A stretch of DNA of 64,000 nucleotides from the NCBI RefSeq assembly GCF_009911795.1, contig NZ_CP047898.1, forward strand, positions 4,464,001 to 4,528,000, in the 5' to 3' direction. Shown one piece after another: positions 1 to 7,856 of this stretch. A program made the translations under genes and the position numbers. Position 1 is the first letter of the stretch. Each line of letters opens with the position of its first letter. A model generated the notes under the pieces. The model saw nothing but the letters and a program-made list of their open reading frames with translations. It was not told the origin of the DNA and ran no database searches. This DNA is from Pseudarthrobacter psychrotolerans (lineage in GTDB: Bacteria; Actinomycetota; Actinomycetes; Actinomycetales; Micrococcaceae).

Positions 1-2
1 TG

Positions 3-221
3 GCTGTCCTCGAAGCGTCCTGGAAGAAACCACTGAGCGAGGCCAAAGAGGGTTTGCGCGGTGAGAAGATAGCTGTAGCCCGGTCCTCTGGAAAGATCGT
101 CGTCAATGGAAATCGAGCGGGCAAGTGGACCGTCGCCGGTAGACAGGTGGACGCTGACGCCGCGGGAGGCGACAATGTTATTGACGATAGTACTGAAGAG
201 TCCGAAGGAGGCAGGTTATGA
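3..221 (+). CDS. 3' end of an unrecognised small protein (cut by window start)
   Basis: An open frame enters from the left edge and ends at TGA 219-221 after 72 codons. The visible part is hydrophilic: a Lys/Glu-rich N-terminal half, then a short beta-like stretch (KIVVNGNRAGKWTVAGR), then an acidic tail. It overlaps the next gene by ATGA (ATG 218), so the two are probably co-transcribed and translationally coupled. I do not recognise the family. The overlap and size would fit a small two-gene module such as toxin-antitoxin or a phage/plasmid accessory pair, but nothing in the residues proves that. Confidence 0.5.
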   Translation, partial: AVLEASWKKPLSEAKEGLRGEKIAVARSSGKIVVNGNRAGKWTVAGRQVDADAAGGDNVIDDSTEESEGGRL

Positions 222-424
222 GCACCTCAACCCACCGGCGGCGTGCGCACGCAGCTGCCCCGGTCAACGATCAGCACACGTCAGATTCTGCTTTCGATGA
301 CGATGACCGCGCCATGCAGATTGCAGCCGCCCAGCTCCGGGTCGTGACGGACCGACGGCTCGGGAAAACCACCCCTGAATGGGTGCAGGAATTGGCTAAG
401 GAAGACGCGCCTCAGGATTCCTGA
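218..424 (+). CDS. Small hypothetical protein, 68 aa
   Basis: This frame starts at ATG 218 inside the stop region of the preceding gene and runs to TGA 422-424. The upstream gene ends in GAAGGAGG, a strong ribosome-binding site placed just before this start. The N-terminus is basic (HRRRAHAAA) and the middle is acidic (Asp run near residue 28); the C-terminus is helical and ends in a Glu/Asp-rich tail. No known domain is apparent. Its 3' end overlaps the convergent Thg1 remnant by about 30 bp. Confidence 0.5.
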   Translation: MSTSTHRRRAHAAAPVNDQHTSDSAFDDDDRAMQIAAAQLRVVTDRRLGKTTPEWVQELAKEDAPQDS

Positions 425-938
425 GCACCACACTGAGTCCCAGCGACTCCACCGTGTCGAAGTACGGCGCCGGAACCGGAGTCCAATTGCTGCGGTCAAC
501 CTCGTTTGTCTTGGTGACCAGCTCTTTAGAGTGGAAGTACGCCACCGACCGATTCTTCAGCACGCGCCGGACGCACGTCCCCTGCTTCACCGTCTGGTCC
601 AGCTCATCCCAAAGGATTCCCTTCTCGGCGAGCATCGCCTTCCGGTTCCGGACTGAGACGCCGGTGAGCTGTTGTGGCTGAGTGATGGGAGGCGAGCATT
701 CCGACGCTGTTCTTCATGGCGTCCGCCTGCCGCCAGCGCACGTATTCGAGTACACCTTCGGCGCCTTCCAGGTGGTGGGTGCGGCCGTCAAACAGGGCCA
801 GGGTGTCCACCTCGGGCCGGAGCCGGCTGAACTTCGCGGTGGCCAGGGCGGCTGAGGTGGAGACGATCTTCTGTACCTGCCCGCCGAACCACTGCTGAGT
901 GTTAGCGCCAGCCAGGTCAGAGAGCACCACGGAGATCG
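396..938 (-). pseudogene. Thg1-like tRNA(His) guanylyltransferase, N-truncated and frameshifted
   Basis: Two minus-strand frames together read like the C-terminal half of the Thg1 family, the 3'-5' nucleotide-adding polymerases that put G-1 on tRNA-His or repair tRNA 5' ends. Recognisable blocks are ISVVLSDL, TQQWFGGQVQKIVSTSAALA, ALFDGRTHHL, YVRWRQADAMKNSVGMLA and, in the other frame, NRKAMLAEKGILWDEL. The frame changes near 675-685, where one extra base (or two missing) separates the SHHS block from LTGVSVRNRKAM. The N-terminal half with the catalytic carboxylates is absent: homology stops at about 938, exactly where a DUF2182 fragment on the other strand begins. It is very unlikely to make an active enzyme. 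Confidence 0.75.
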
Positions 939-1105
939 CTCGGTGTGATGAGTCTCGGCTGGATGGCGCTGATCGGGGCCTTCATTGCACGGGAGAAGAT
1001 GCTGCCGTGGAAACGGCTCGCCAACCGTTCCGTTGCGGTGTCGCTGGCCGTGATCGCGGTGGGCGGGACCTCACACCGGTAGCGATGAACGGGATGGGGA
1101 TGTAG
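938..1105 (+). pseudogene. C-terminal remnant of a DUF2182 membrane protein
   Basis: The plus-strand frame from 939 encodes LGVMSLGWMALIGAFIA and then EKMLPWKRLANRSVAV, nearly identical to the C-terminus of the intact DUF2182 gene at 30057-30908. After 47 codons the frame breaks (TAG 1080-1082) because of small indels, but nucleotide similarity continues to the original end (GGGATGGGGATG then a stop, 1095-1105). About four fifths of the gene is missing on the 5' side. It abuts the Thg1 remnant head to head at about 938. Confidence 0.85.
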
Positions 1106-1421
1106 CGGCCTCACGATGGCCGATGGGAGACTTGAGGCCCAAACCGGTGGGGCTTCAAGTGTCCTTCGCGCGAGACCACATGGGCGCAAGCCGTGTCTTT
1201 GACCTTTTCTCCAACGAATTGCGCCTAGCATGGCGCTGGTAGGCGCATCCACTATCTCCGAGTTGAAGGCCAGAGGCCCGGAAGCTATCCGTGACTTACG
1301 GAATGCGGTCCGATTAACGGGTGCCATGCCGCCCCACTGAATTCCTCACTGTTTTTGCAAGCCAGGGAATCGCACAATTTTCGCGGTGCCGGACCTTCAT
1401 CTTCAACCACCTAAGGATCCA
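1106..1421. other. Intergenic region upstream of amino acid ABC transporter
   Basis: About 316 bp without a gene I can support. It holds a 36-codon open frame (1230-1340) with no convincing ribosome-binding site or family. The right end must carry the promoter of the transporter operon, but no clear -35/-10 pair stands out. AAGGA at about 1412 is the likely ribosome-binding site for the gene at 1422. Confidence 0.5.
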
Positions 1422-2324
1422 ATGCGCAACCGCTATCTAATCCCTGCCCTGACCGCTGCAACGGCCCTCATGCTTTCGGGTTGCGTGGACAACAGCGCCC
1501 CGGCGGCGGCGGACAAGGCATCTTCCTCCGCGAACACCGCAGTCCAAAAGAATGAGGAACTCGCGGCTTTGCTGCCGGTGAAAATGAAATCCGCGGGCGT
1601 CCTGAATGTGGGAATGGCCAACAATTACCCGCCCAACGAATTCAAGGACGGCAACGGCGCCCCGGCCGGCTGGTCGGTGGACCTCACCAATGCTTTGGGC
1701 GCATCGCTCGGGCTGAAGGTCAACTTTGATATCGGCACGTTCGACAACATCCTCCCGTCCGTCAAGGCGGGCAAGGACCACATGGGCATGTCGTCGTTCA
1801 CCGACACGCTGGAACGCGAAAAGCAGGTCGATTTCGTGAACTACTACTCGGCCGGCATCCAGTGGGCTGCGCCGAAGGGCAAGACCGTGGACCCGGACAA
1901 CGCCTGCGGACTCAAGGTTGCCGTCCAGGCCACCACCTATGAGGACACCCACGAGGTGCCGGCCAAGTCCAAGGCGTGCACGGATGCGGGCAAACCCGCC
2001 ATCGAGATCTTCAAGTACGACGCCCAGGACCAGGCCACCAACGCCCTCGTCGTGGGCCAGGTGGACGCCATGAGTGCTGACTCGCCGGTGACCCTCTACG
2101 CAATCTCCCAGACGAAGGAGAAGCTCCAGACCGCCGGGGGTGCCTTCGAAGTGGCGCCGTACGGAATCCCGGTGGACAAGGGGAGCGCGTTCACCCCTGT
2201 GCTGCAGAAGGCACTCCAGGCCCTGATCGACGACGGCACCTACAACCGGATCCTGTCCAAATGGGGCGTGGAAAGCGGCGGCGTGAAGACGGCGGCGCTC
2301 AACGTGGCGTCGTCGGCCAAGTAA
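1422..2324 (+). CDS. Polar amino acid ABC transporter substrate-binding lipoprotein
   Basis: A 300-residue extracytoplasmic binding protein of the bacterial family 3 (polar amino acid) type. The chosen ATG follows AAGGA; a 12-codon upstream extension would spoil the signal peptide. The N-terminus is a lipoprotein signal ending in LSGC, so Cys21 should be lipidated after cleavage by signal peptidase II. The mature part contains family-typical segments: GVLNVGMANNYPPNEF, GWSVDLTNALGASLGLKV, and the second lobe around SADSPVTLYA. Permease and ATPase genes follow within 6 bp and by ATGA overlap, giving a complete three-gene importer. Family membership suggests an amino acid or similar charged small molecule; the exact ligand cannot be read from sequence. 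Confidence 0.9.
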   Translation: MRNRYLIPALTAATALMLSGCVDNSAPAAADKASSSANTAVQKNEELAALLPVKMKSAGVLNVGMANNYPPNEFKDGNGAPAGWSVDLTNALGASLGLKVNFDIGTFDNILPSVKAGKDHMGMSSFTDTLEREKQVDFVNYYSAGIQWAAPKGKTVDPDNACGLKVAVQATTYEDTHEVPAKSKACTDAGKPAIEIFKYDAQDQATNALVVGQVDAMSADSPVTLYAISQTKEKLQTAGGAFEVAPYGIPVDKGSAFTPVLQKALQALIDDGTYNRILSKWGVESGGVKTAALNVASSAK

Positions 2325-2330
2325 TCAGCC

Positions 2331-3314
2331 GTGACACTTCCCAAACACGCCGCCGTGGCGCGGCCCAACCCCGCAACCGGCGGAACTGAAGGGCAGGGGG
2401 ACGCCATTGTGGCAGTTCCCCTGCGCCACCCCTGGCGGATCTCGATCGCCGTCGTGCTGGTGTTCCTCCTGGCGCTGTTCATCGTGGATGCGTCGCAGCG
2501 GCCGGACTACGGCTGGGCGGAGGTGGGCAAGTACCTTTTCGACCGCCGGATCAGCCAGGCGGCCTGGGTGACCCTGACGCTCACCATCTACGCCATGGTT
2601 GGCGCCATTGTCCTGGGGCTGCTGCTGGCCATCATGCGGCTCTCGCCGAATCCGGTGGTCAAGAGCATCGCCTGGCTGTACCTGTGGATTTTCCGCGGGA
2701 CCCCGGTCTACGTCCAGCTGGTGTTCTGGGGCATCGTGGCGCTCATCTACCCCGTGTTCACCATCGGGATACCGTTCATGACGCCGTGGATCACCATTCC
2801 CAACGACGTGTTCACCAACCTCTACATCACCGCCGTGATCGGACTGGCGCTGAATGAGGCCGCCTACATGTCCGAGATTGTCCGCGCGGGACTGCTCTCC
2901 GTTGACGAGGGCCAGGAGGAGGCGTCGACGGCGCTCGCCATGTCGTGGGGCCAGACCATGCGTTATGTGGTGGTTCCGCAGGCCATGAAGATCATCATTC
3001 CGCCCACCGGCAATGAGGTGATCTCCATGCTCAAAACCACCTCGCTGGTGGCGGCCATTCCCCTGAGCATCGACCTCTACGGGGTGTCCCGCGGCATCTC
3101 CGCGGTGACCTTCACCCCGGTGCCGCTGCTCATCGTGGCATCGATCTGGTACCTCCTGTTCACGTCCGTCCTGATGGTGGGGCAGCACTTCATCGAGAAG
3201 CGGTTCTCCCGCGGGACGGGACGGCGGCAGGCGGGACCGGCGTCGGAAACTGATCCCGCGGTGGCTGCAATAACCGCAGCGCCGCTGGGCAACGATTTGG
3301 GAGGCAAAGGATGA
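2331..3314 (+). CDS. Amino acid ABC transporter permease (HisM/GlnP type)
   Basis: A 327-residue inner-membrane permease. It starts at GTG 2331, six bases after the binding-protein stop. Transmembrane helices are evident from about residue 38 ([16 protein letters not shown]), then the conserved [20 protein letters not shown] segment, and the EAA loop that docks the ATPase ([20 protein letters not shown], followed by [11 protein letters not shown]). A hydrophilic tail of about 40 residues follows the last helix. The gene overlaps the ATPase by ATGA at 3311-3314, so the products should be made together. Confidence 0.92.
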   Translation: MTLPKHAAVARPNPATGGTEGQGDAIVAVPLRHPWRISIAVVLVFLLALFIVDASQRPDYGWAEVGKYLFDRRISQAAWVTLTLTIYAMVGAIVLGLLLAIMRLSPNPVVKSIAWLYLWIFRGTPVYVQLVFWGIVALIYPVFTIGIPFMTPWITIPNDVFTNLYITAVIGLALNEAAYMSEIVRAGLLSVDEGQEEASTALAMSWGQTMRYVVVPQAMKIIIPPTGNEVISMLKTTSLVAAIPLSIDLYGVSRGISAVTFTPVPLLIVASIWYLLFTSVLMVGQHFIEKRFSRGTGRRQAGPASETDPAVAAITAAPLGNDLGGKG

Positions 3315-4078
3315 GCGCTACTCCGATGGTCACCGCAGACCGGATCTCCAAGAGCTTCGGTTCCAACAACGTGCTGCGCAGCATCAGCCTGGAAGTCCAG
3401 GCCGGCGAGGTGCTGTGCATCGTGGGGCCGAGCGGTTCCGGCAAGTCCACGTTCCTGCGCTGTATCAACCACCTGGAAAAGATCGACGCCGGCCGCCTCT
3501 TCGTGGAGGGGCAGCTGGTGGGTTACCGGCAAAAGGGCGGCAAACTTCATGAGCTCAAGCCCAAGGAGGCAGCGCTCCAGCGCCGCGATATCGGCATGGT
3601 GTTCCAGCGGTTCAACCTGTTTCCGCACATGACCGCGCTGGAAAACATCATCCAGGCGCCCATGCGGGTCAAACGCATTCCGAAGGCCAAAGCCATCCTG
3701 CGCGCCAGGGAGCTGATGGAGCGCGTGGGGCTGGGGGACAAGGCGGACCACTACCCGGCGCATCTGTCGGGCGGGCAGCAGCAGCGCGTTGCCATCGCCC
3801 GGGCGCTGGCCATGGATCCGAAGCTGATGCTCTTCGACGAACCGACCAGTGCCCTGGACCCGGAGCTGGTGGGCGAGGTCCTGGACGTGATGAAGGAACT
3901 GGCCACGAGCGGCATGACCATGATCGTGGTGACCCACGAGATGGGCTTCGCCCGCGAGGTGGCGGACTCCATCGCCTTTATGGACGGCGGTGTGGTGGTC
4001 GAGTCGGGCCCGCCCCGCGAGCTGCTCGGCAACCCCCGGCAGGACCGGACCAAGGCGTTCCTCTCGAAGGTGCTGTAA
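3311..4078 (+). CDS. Amino acid ABC transporter ATP-binding protein (GlnQ type)
   Basis: A 255-residue ABC ATPase that powers the importer encoded by the two preceding genes. Walker A is GPSGSGKST near residue 40, the signature is LSGGQQQR, Walker B is [12 protein letters not shown], and the switch histidine lies in [15 protein letters not shown] slightly long insertion ([13 protein letters not shown] region, about residues 75-90) precedes the Q-loop [10 protein letters not shown]; this occurs in some polar amino acid ATPases. The start overlaps the permease stop. It is the last gene of the operon; the next gene starts about 107 bp downstream. Confidence 0.95.
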   Translation: MSATPMVTADRISKSFGSNNVLRSISLEVQAGEVLCIVGPSGSGKSTFLRCINHLEKIDAGRLFVEGQLVGYRQKGGKLHELKPKEAALQRRDIGMVFQRFNLFPHMTALENIIQAPMRVKRIPKAKAILRARELMERVGLGDKADHYPAHLSGGQQQRVAIARALAMDPKLMLFDEPTSALDPELVGEVLDVMKELATSGMTMIVVTHEMGFAREVADSIAFMDGGVVVESGPPRELLGNPRQDRTKAFLSKVL

Positions 4079-4185
4079 GGGCCGGGCGTCCGAGGGTGAC
4101 GGCTGTCAGAAGAACCGCGCAGGGCCGACGGCGGCAGGTAGGATCGGAACACCGCCGCAGGGCGGCCAAGGTTTTGGGGGAACTT

Positions 4186-5517
4186 GTGAAGAACTTTCTG
4201 ATGCACCGCGCCGCCGGCGATCCGGCCGCGCCGCCGGCCGATCCGGCCGATCCGGCCGGGAACGCGAAAACTTTTCTGCGCGCAGGGATGGCGTTGCTGG
4301 CTGCAGCCGGGCTCCTGCTGGGCCCCGCCGTCGTGGCCGTTCCGGCGGCCGCTGGGGACGCGACCGCGACTGGCCTTACCGCGGCTGGCCTTACGGCGAC
4401 TGGCGAGACGGCGACCGACACCACAGAGATCGACGCCGGCATCCAGCCTTTGGGCGTGGCGGCCGCGGCGGACGGCACCCTGTACGTAAGCGATTACCAC
4501 TGGGCGGGCGGCATCAGCGTCTTCGAGCCCGGCGAAACACGCTCCTCCCGCACCATCAAGGTGGGGCGTTTTCCCACGTCGCTGGCGGTGACGTCGGACG
4601 GGACCCTGTATGTGCTGCAGTCGACCGAGTCCGGGCAGGCCCAAATCGGCGTGGTAGCCCCGGGGGCGGCTGAAGCGGGCTTTGCGATCGGGGTGAGCCC
4701 GGGCGCGCACTGGCTGACGGCGGGAGCCGACGGATCGCTGTACGTGGCCAACCCGGCTGAAGGGAGCGTGTCGGTGGTGCCGCCGGGCGGTGTATGGACC
4801 GAGCGCACTATCCTGGCGGGGCCTTACCCGGTGGAGGTTGCGTTGGCGAAGGACGGGACGGCGTACGCCACCAACGAGTACGAGGGCACTGTCACCGTGG
4901 TGCCCGCCGGTTCGCCGAGCCCCTCCCACACCGTCGCTGTGGGCGCGAAGGACCACCCGCACGGGATTGCTGCCGCGCCGAACGGAACCGTCTATGTGGC
5001 AAACATCCTCAGGAATGATGTGGCGGTCATCGAACCGGGCGGCACCACGGTGGCTCGTCGGATCCCCGTAGGAGAGGCGCCACAGGAAGTGGTGGCCGGT
5101 CCGGACGGCACGGTCTACGTGACCAACAGCGTGGACAACACGGTTTCGGTCATCCCGCTGGGTGCCACGGCCGCGGCGGAGACGATTCCCACCGGTGAGG
5201 ACCCCGGCCGCATGGCTGTCCGGGCCGACGGCTCAGTGGTGGTGGTCAACAGGGGCGGCCGGTCCCTGACTGTGATTGCCGCTGCCGGTGCGCCCCCGCC
5301 CGATGCGGGAATGTCCGACGGCGAGGATTCCCGCACGGAGTCACCGGGGTCCGTCGGAGGTGCTTCGGCCGGGGGTACCACGGGCGGACCCTCCGGCCCC
5401 GGACTTCCGGCCATTGCCGCCGGGGCCCTGTTGCTGGGCGGCGCCGGTGCCCTGATCGTGGTGCTGCGGCGGCGACGACGGGGCAGGACCGAGATCCCCG
5501 CCTGGACCTTCAACTAG
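4186..5517 (+). CDS. Membrane-anchored extracellular YVTN/NHL beta-propeller protein
   Basis: A 443-residue protein with an N-terminal signal (MALLAAAGLLLGPAVVAV, roughly residues 33-50), a repeated propeller domain and a C-terminal membrane anchor followed by a run of arginines. At least seven repeats of about 42 residues share a DGT(L/V)YV(A/T/S) strand and a VxVxxxG turn, as in surface YVTN/NHL propellers. The tail GLPAIAAGALLLGGAGALIV resembles a sortase-type anchor, but no LPXTG is visible, so it is probably held by the helix itself. GTG 4186 follows GGGGG with good spacing; an in-frame GTG at 4096 would give a longer start with no site. A role in surface binding or enzyme scaffolding is inference. 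Confidence 0.75.
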   Translation: MKNFLMHRAAGDPAAPPADPADPAGNAKTFLRAGMALLAAAGLLLGPAVVAVPAAAGDATATGLTAAGLTATGETATDTTEIDAGIQPLGVAAAADGTLYVSDYHWAGGISVFEPGETRSSRTIKVGRFPTSLAVTSDGTLYVLQSTESGQAQIGVVAPGAAEAGFAIGVSPGAHWLTAGADGSLYVANPAEGSVSVVPPGGVWTERTILAGPYPVEVALAKDGTAYATNEYEGTVTVVPAGSPSPSHTVAVGAKDHPHGIAAAPNGTVYVANILRNDVAVIEPGGTTVARRIPVGEAPQEVVAGPDGTVYVTNSVDNTVSVIPLGATAAAETIPTGEDPGRMAVRADGSVVVVNRGGRSLTVIAAAGAPPPDAGMSDGEDSRTESPGSVGGASAGGTTGGPSGPGLPAIAAGALLLGGAGALIVVLRRRRRGRTEIPAWTFN

Positions 5518-5582
5518 CGTCCGGTCCGGGCCGGCCTGATTCCGCTAGGCCAACCGGCCCCGTCAGGCCAACCGAGCCGCTC

Positions 5583-5780
5583 AGCTTCACCACCGGACAA
5601 TGCCCGGTGATGAAGTACAGCCGGCAGCTGATGATGGCCATCCTGCATGACAAGGTGAGCATCGCAAGGAAAGTGAACGCGAAGGCGATCAGCCTGGAGG
5701 ATGCGCCCAAGGGCTATGCCGAGTTCGACGCCGGAGCGGCCACCAAATACGTCCTCAACCCGAACGGATACCTCAGCTGA
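5583..5780 (+). pseudogene. C-terminal remnant of glutathione-independent formaldehyde dehydrogenase
   Basis: The frame ending at TGA 5778-5780 reads FTTGQCPVMKYSRQLMMAIL, then a segment with ISLEDAPKGYAEFDAGAATK and a final YVLNPNGYLS. This matches the last 60-odd residues of zinc-dependent medium-chain alcohol dehydrogenases of the glutathione-independent formaldehyde dehydrogenase type. The catalytic and most of the NAD-binding part are missing; upstream sequence is low-complexity and unrelated. No start or ribosome-binding site is present. I find no intact copy in this window. Confidence 0.7.
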
Positions 5781-5794
5781 GCCCCTGCCGGACA

Positions 5795-5821
5795 GCCGCC
5801 GTCGGGAATCACGACGGCGGC
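5795..5821. terminator. Bidirectional hairpin terminator (GGAATCA-loop type)
   Basis: A perfect 10 bp stem, GCCGCCGTCG (5795-5804) with CGACGGCGGC (5812-5821), encloses loop GGAATCA. It sits between convergent units: the dehydrogenase remnant and the minus-strand hydrolase. The same stem core with loop GGAATTA occurs at 21658-21694. Confidence 0.7.
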
Positions 5822-5841
5822 CGCTGGTTTGGTGCCTGACC

Positions 5842-6636
5842 TCAGCCGAGGGAGGCGAGGAACGCCGTCGTATCTTCTGCCACCTGGTCCGGGCACTCCC
5901 ACAGCACCAGGTGCGCCACATCGGGATAGACCTTCAGCATGGAGCTGGGGATCCGGGCGGCCAGGGTTTCCTGGTCGCTGCGTGGCAGGAAGCCGTCCTG
6001 TTCTCCCCATAGGATCAGCGTGGGGGCATGGATGGTTCCCGATTCCGTGGGCGGCGTGGCGTCGCACAGCCCGTTCAGGATGCCTTTCCAGGCGCGGGCC
6101 GGCATCCTGAGACCGTCGCGCACGCGGTCCTCGATGTACCAGGCAGGGACCTCATGCACCAAGGGAAACCAGGACAGAGAATCCCGTACCCAGTCCTCGT
6201 CCAGGGGGTCGGTCAGGCTGTCCACCTCGTCAGCGAAGTCGGTCCGCCCCTGGAGGCGCAACGGAGCGCCCATCAGCACCAGCGCCGCGACTTTTTCCGG
6301 ATGGGCAATGGCGAGCTGCTGGGCGACGTAACCGCCGCTGGAAGAGCCGACGACGGCGGCGCTCGGCACGTTGAGGGCGTCCAGGATCGCTGCAGTGTCC
6401 TCGGCCTGCTCCGCCAGGGAGTAGCCGTGCTGCGGTTTGTCCGCCCCGCCCTGCCCGCGGAGGTCCGGCGCGTAGACCCGGAAGCCGGTCAGCCCGGGTA
6501 TCAGTCGGTCAAAGCTGCCGCTTGATTCGCCCCAGGCGTGCAGCAGCAGCACCGGTCTTGCGTCAGCATCGCCGTGGACGAAGCACGGCACCGTGATGCC
6601 TGTGCGGAGCCTGAGATACCGGACTTCGGAGTCCAT
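5842..6636 (-). CDS. Alpha/beta hydrolase
   Basis: A 264-residue alpha/beta-hydrolase fold protein. The nucleophile elbow is VGSSSGGY, the acid is the Asp of LWGEQDGFLP, and the histidine is in VAHLVLWE near the C-terminus; the oxyanion region is HAWGESSGSF. I place the start at ATG 6636 (MDSEVRYLRLRTG); a longer frame to 6705 adds a low-complexity N-terminus and runs into the intergenic region. It diverges from the LacI regulator, so the ~130 bp between them holds both promoters. The substrate is unknown; esters, lactones or haloalkanes are all possible for this fold. Confidence 0.85.
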   Translation of the reverse strand: MDSEVRYLRLRTGITVPCFVHGDADARPVLLLHAWGESSGSFDRLIPGLTGFRVYAPDLRGQGGADKPQHGYSLAEQAEDTAAILDALNVPSAAVVGSSSGGYVAQQLAIAHPEKVAALVLMGAPLRLQGRTDFADEVDSLTDPLDEDWVRDSLSWFPLVHEVPAWYIEDRVRDGLRMPARAWKGILNGLCDATPPTESGTIHAPTLILWGEQDGFLPRSDQETLAARIPSSMLKVYPDVAHLVLWECPDQVAEDTTAFLASLG

Positions 6637-6730
6637 AGATTCAGCGTACACGCGGTGAGGTGGGCTTGTGGGGAGGGTCGAGCAGAGCGTCCCCGGCGTC
6701 GGCATTGGAGTCAGCGACGCGCGGAACGCA

Positions 6731-6746
6731 TTGCAAGCGCTTGCGT
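6731..6746. promoter_or_regulatory. LacI-type operator palindrome
   Basis: GCAAGCGCTTGC (6733-6744) is a perfect 12 bp palindrome with the central CG and flanking AA/TT pattern of LacI-family operators. It lies about 35 bp upstream of a LacI-family gene and between divergent genes, so it may mediate autoregulation and control of the neighbours. Confidence 0.65.
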
Positions 6747-6777
6747 TAATGCTGAGTGCTTGTCTAGCATGGGTTGC

Positions 6778-7845
6778 ATGGTAGCTAGCGTTGAATTGGT
6801 GGCGGAACGTGCTGGGGTTTCTGTATCAACAGTCTCCCGTGCATTGCGTTCTATTCCTGGTGTTTCGGCGGCAACTCGCAAGCGCGTGCAGAGGGCGGCG
6901 GATGAGCTGGGGTATTCAGCATCCCCGGCTGCGTCGCGACTTGCGACAGGCCGGACGATGACCGTGGGCATCGTGGTACCGGTGCTCGCCAAGTGGTTTT
7001 TCGGAAAGGTCATTGGCCAGGCCACATACGCGCTCCGCGAGGCTGGATTCGATGTGCTCCTCTACGAGCTCGCCACCGCCGGACAGCGTCAGAGGTTCTT
7101 CGGCACCGTGCATCTGCATGGCCGTACGGACGGGGTCATCATCGTGGCCCTGCAGCCGAGCAGGGAGGAGTTGGAATCGCTCGCCTCCCAGGGGCAGGCG
7201 GTGGCTTTGCTTGGGGCTCAAGCGCAGGGTGCCGGATCGGTGTCTGTGGATAACGTCGGGGCCGGGCGGGCTGCTGTGAGGCACCTGTTGAACCTTGGCC
7301 ATGAGCAGATAGCGTTCATCGGTATCCGCGATGAGGAGGGCAGCACTTTGGGCGGCGTGCCGCCCTTGGAGCGGCTGGTGGGATACCGGGAGGCCCTGGC
7401 CGAGGCCGGACTGACCCTGGACGACGCCTTTGAACAATTCGATGAGAACAGTGTCGCTGGGGGCGCGGCGGCCATGTCCCGGCTGCTTGTCGCGGGACGC
7501 CCCCCGACCGCGGCTTTTGTAGCCTCCGACGAGATGGCCTTCGGGGTCCTCAAGGTCCTCCGCCAGGCTGGCCTGGAAGTTCCCCGGGATTTCTCGGTGG
7601 TCGGATTTGACAACCACGAGCTCTGCGACGTCGTGGGCCTGACAACGATGGACCACGAGGTGGCCGAACAAGGACAGGACGTCGCCCGGATCCTCCTGGA
7701 GATCATGCAGGGAGGGCAAGCGGCCAACCTTGCCCGTCCGGCACGCCTTGTGGTCCGGGAGACCACCGCGCCGCCCCGTGCCCTGCGCACAGCAACTACC
7801 GCCCCGGATTCTCAGCATTCCGCCGGACACCCCGGCAACCTCTGA
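6778..7845 (+). CDS. LacI-family transcriptional regulator
   Basis: A repressor of about 355 residues. The N-terminal helix-turn-helix is VELVAERAGVSVSTVSRALR followed by the hinge ELGYSASPAASRLATGRT; the C-terminal part is a periplasmic-binding-like ligand domain with GIVVPVLAKWFFGKVIG and the conserved DNVGAGRAAVRHLLNLGH. A second ATG at 6769 would add three residues; neither start has an obvious ribosome-binding site. The aldo/keto reductase begins 11 bp downstream and is almost certainly co-transcribed. The perfect palindrome at 6733-6744 is a good candidate binding site. The effector is probably a sugar or sugar derivative, as in the family. Confidence 0.9.
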   Translation: MVASVELVAERAGVSVSTVSRALRSIPGVSAATRKRVQRAADELGYSASPAASRLATGRTMTVGIVVPVLAKWFFGKVIGQATYALREAGFDVLLYELATAGQRQRFFGTVHLHGRTDGVIIVALQPSREELESLASQGQAVALLGAQAQGAGSVSVDNVGAGRAAVRHLLNLGHEQIAFIGIRDEEGSTLGGVPPLERLVGYREALAEAGLTLDDAFEQFDENSVAGGAAAMSRLLVAGRPPTAAFVASDEMAFGVLKVLRQAGLEVPRDFSVVGFDNHELCDVVGLTTMDHEVAEQGQDVARILLEIMQGGQAANLARPARLVVRETTAPPRALRTATTAPDSQHSAGHPGNL

Positions 7846-7856
7846 AAGGAAACTTC

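Noticed and set aside
1230..1340. A 36-codon plus-strand frame upstream of the ABC transporter
   Set aside because: No ribosome-binding site, no family and no conserved features visible; its residue pattern is plausible but cannot be supported.
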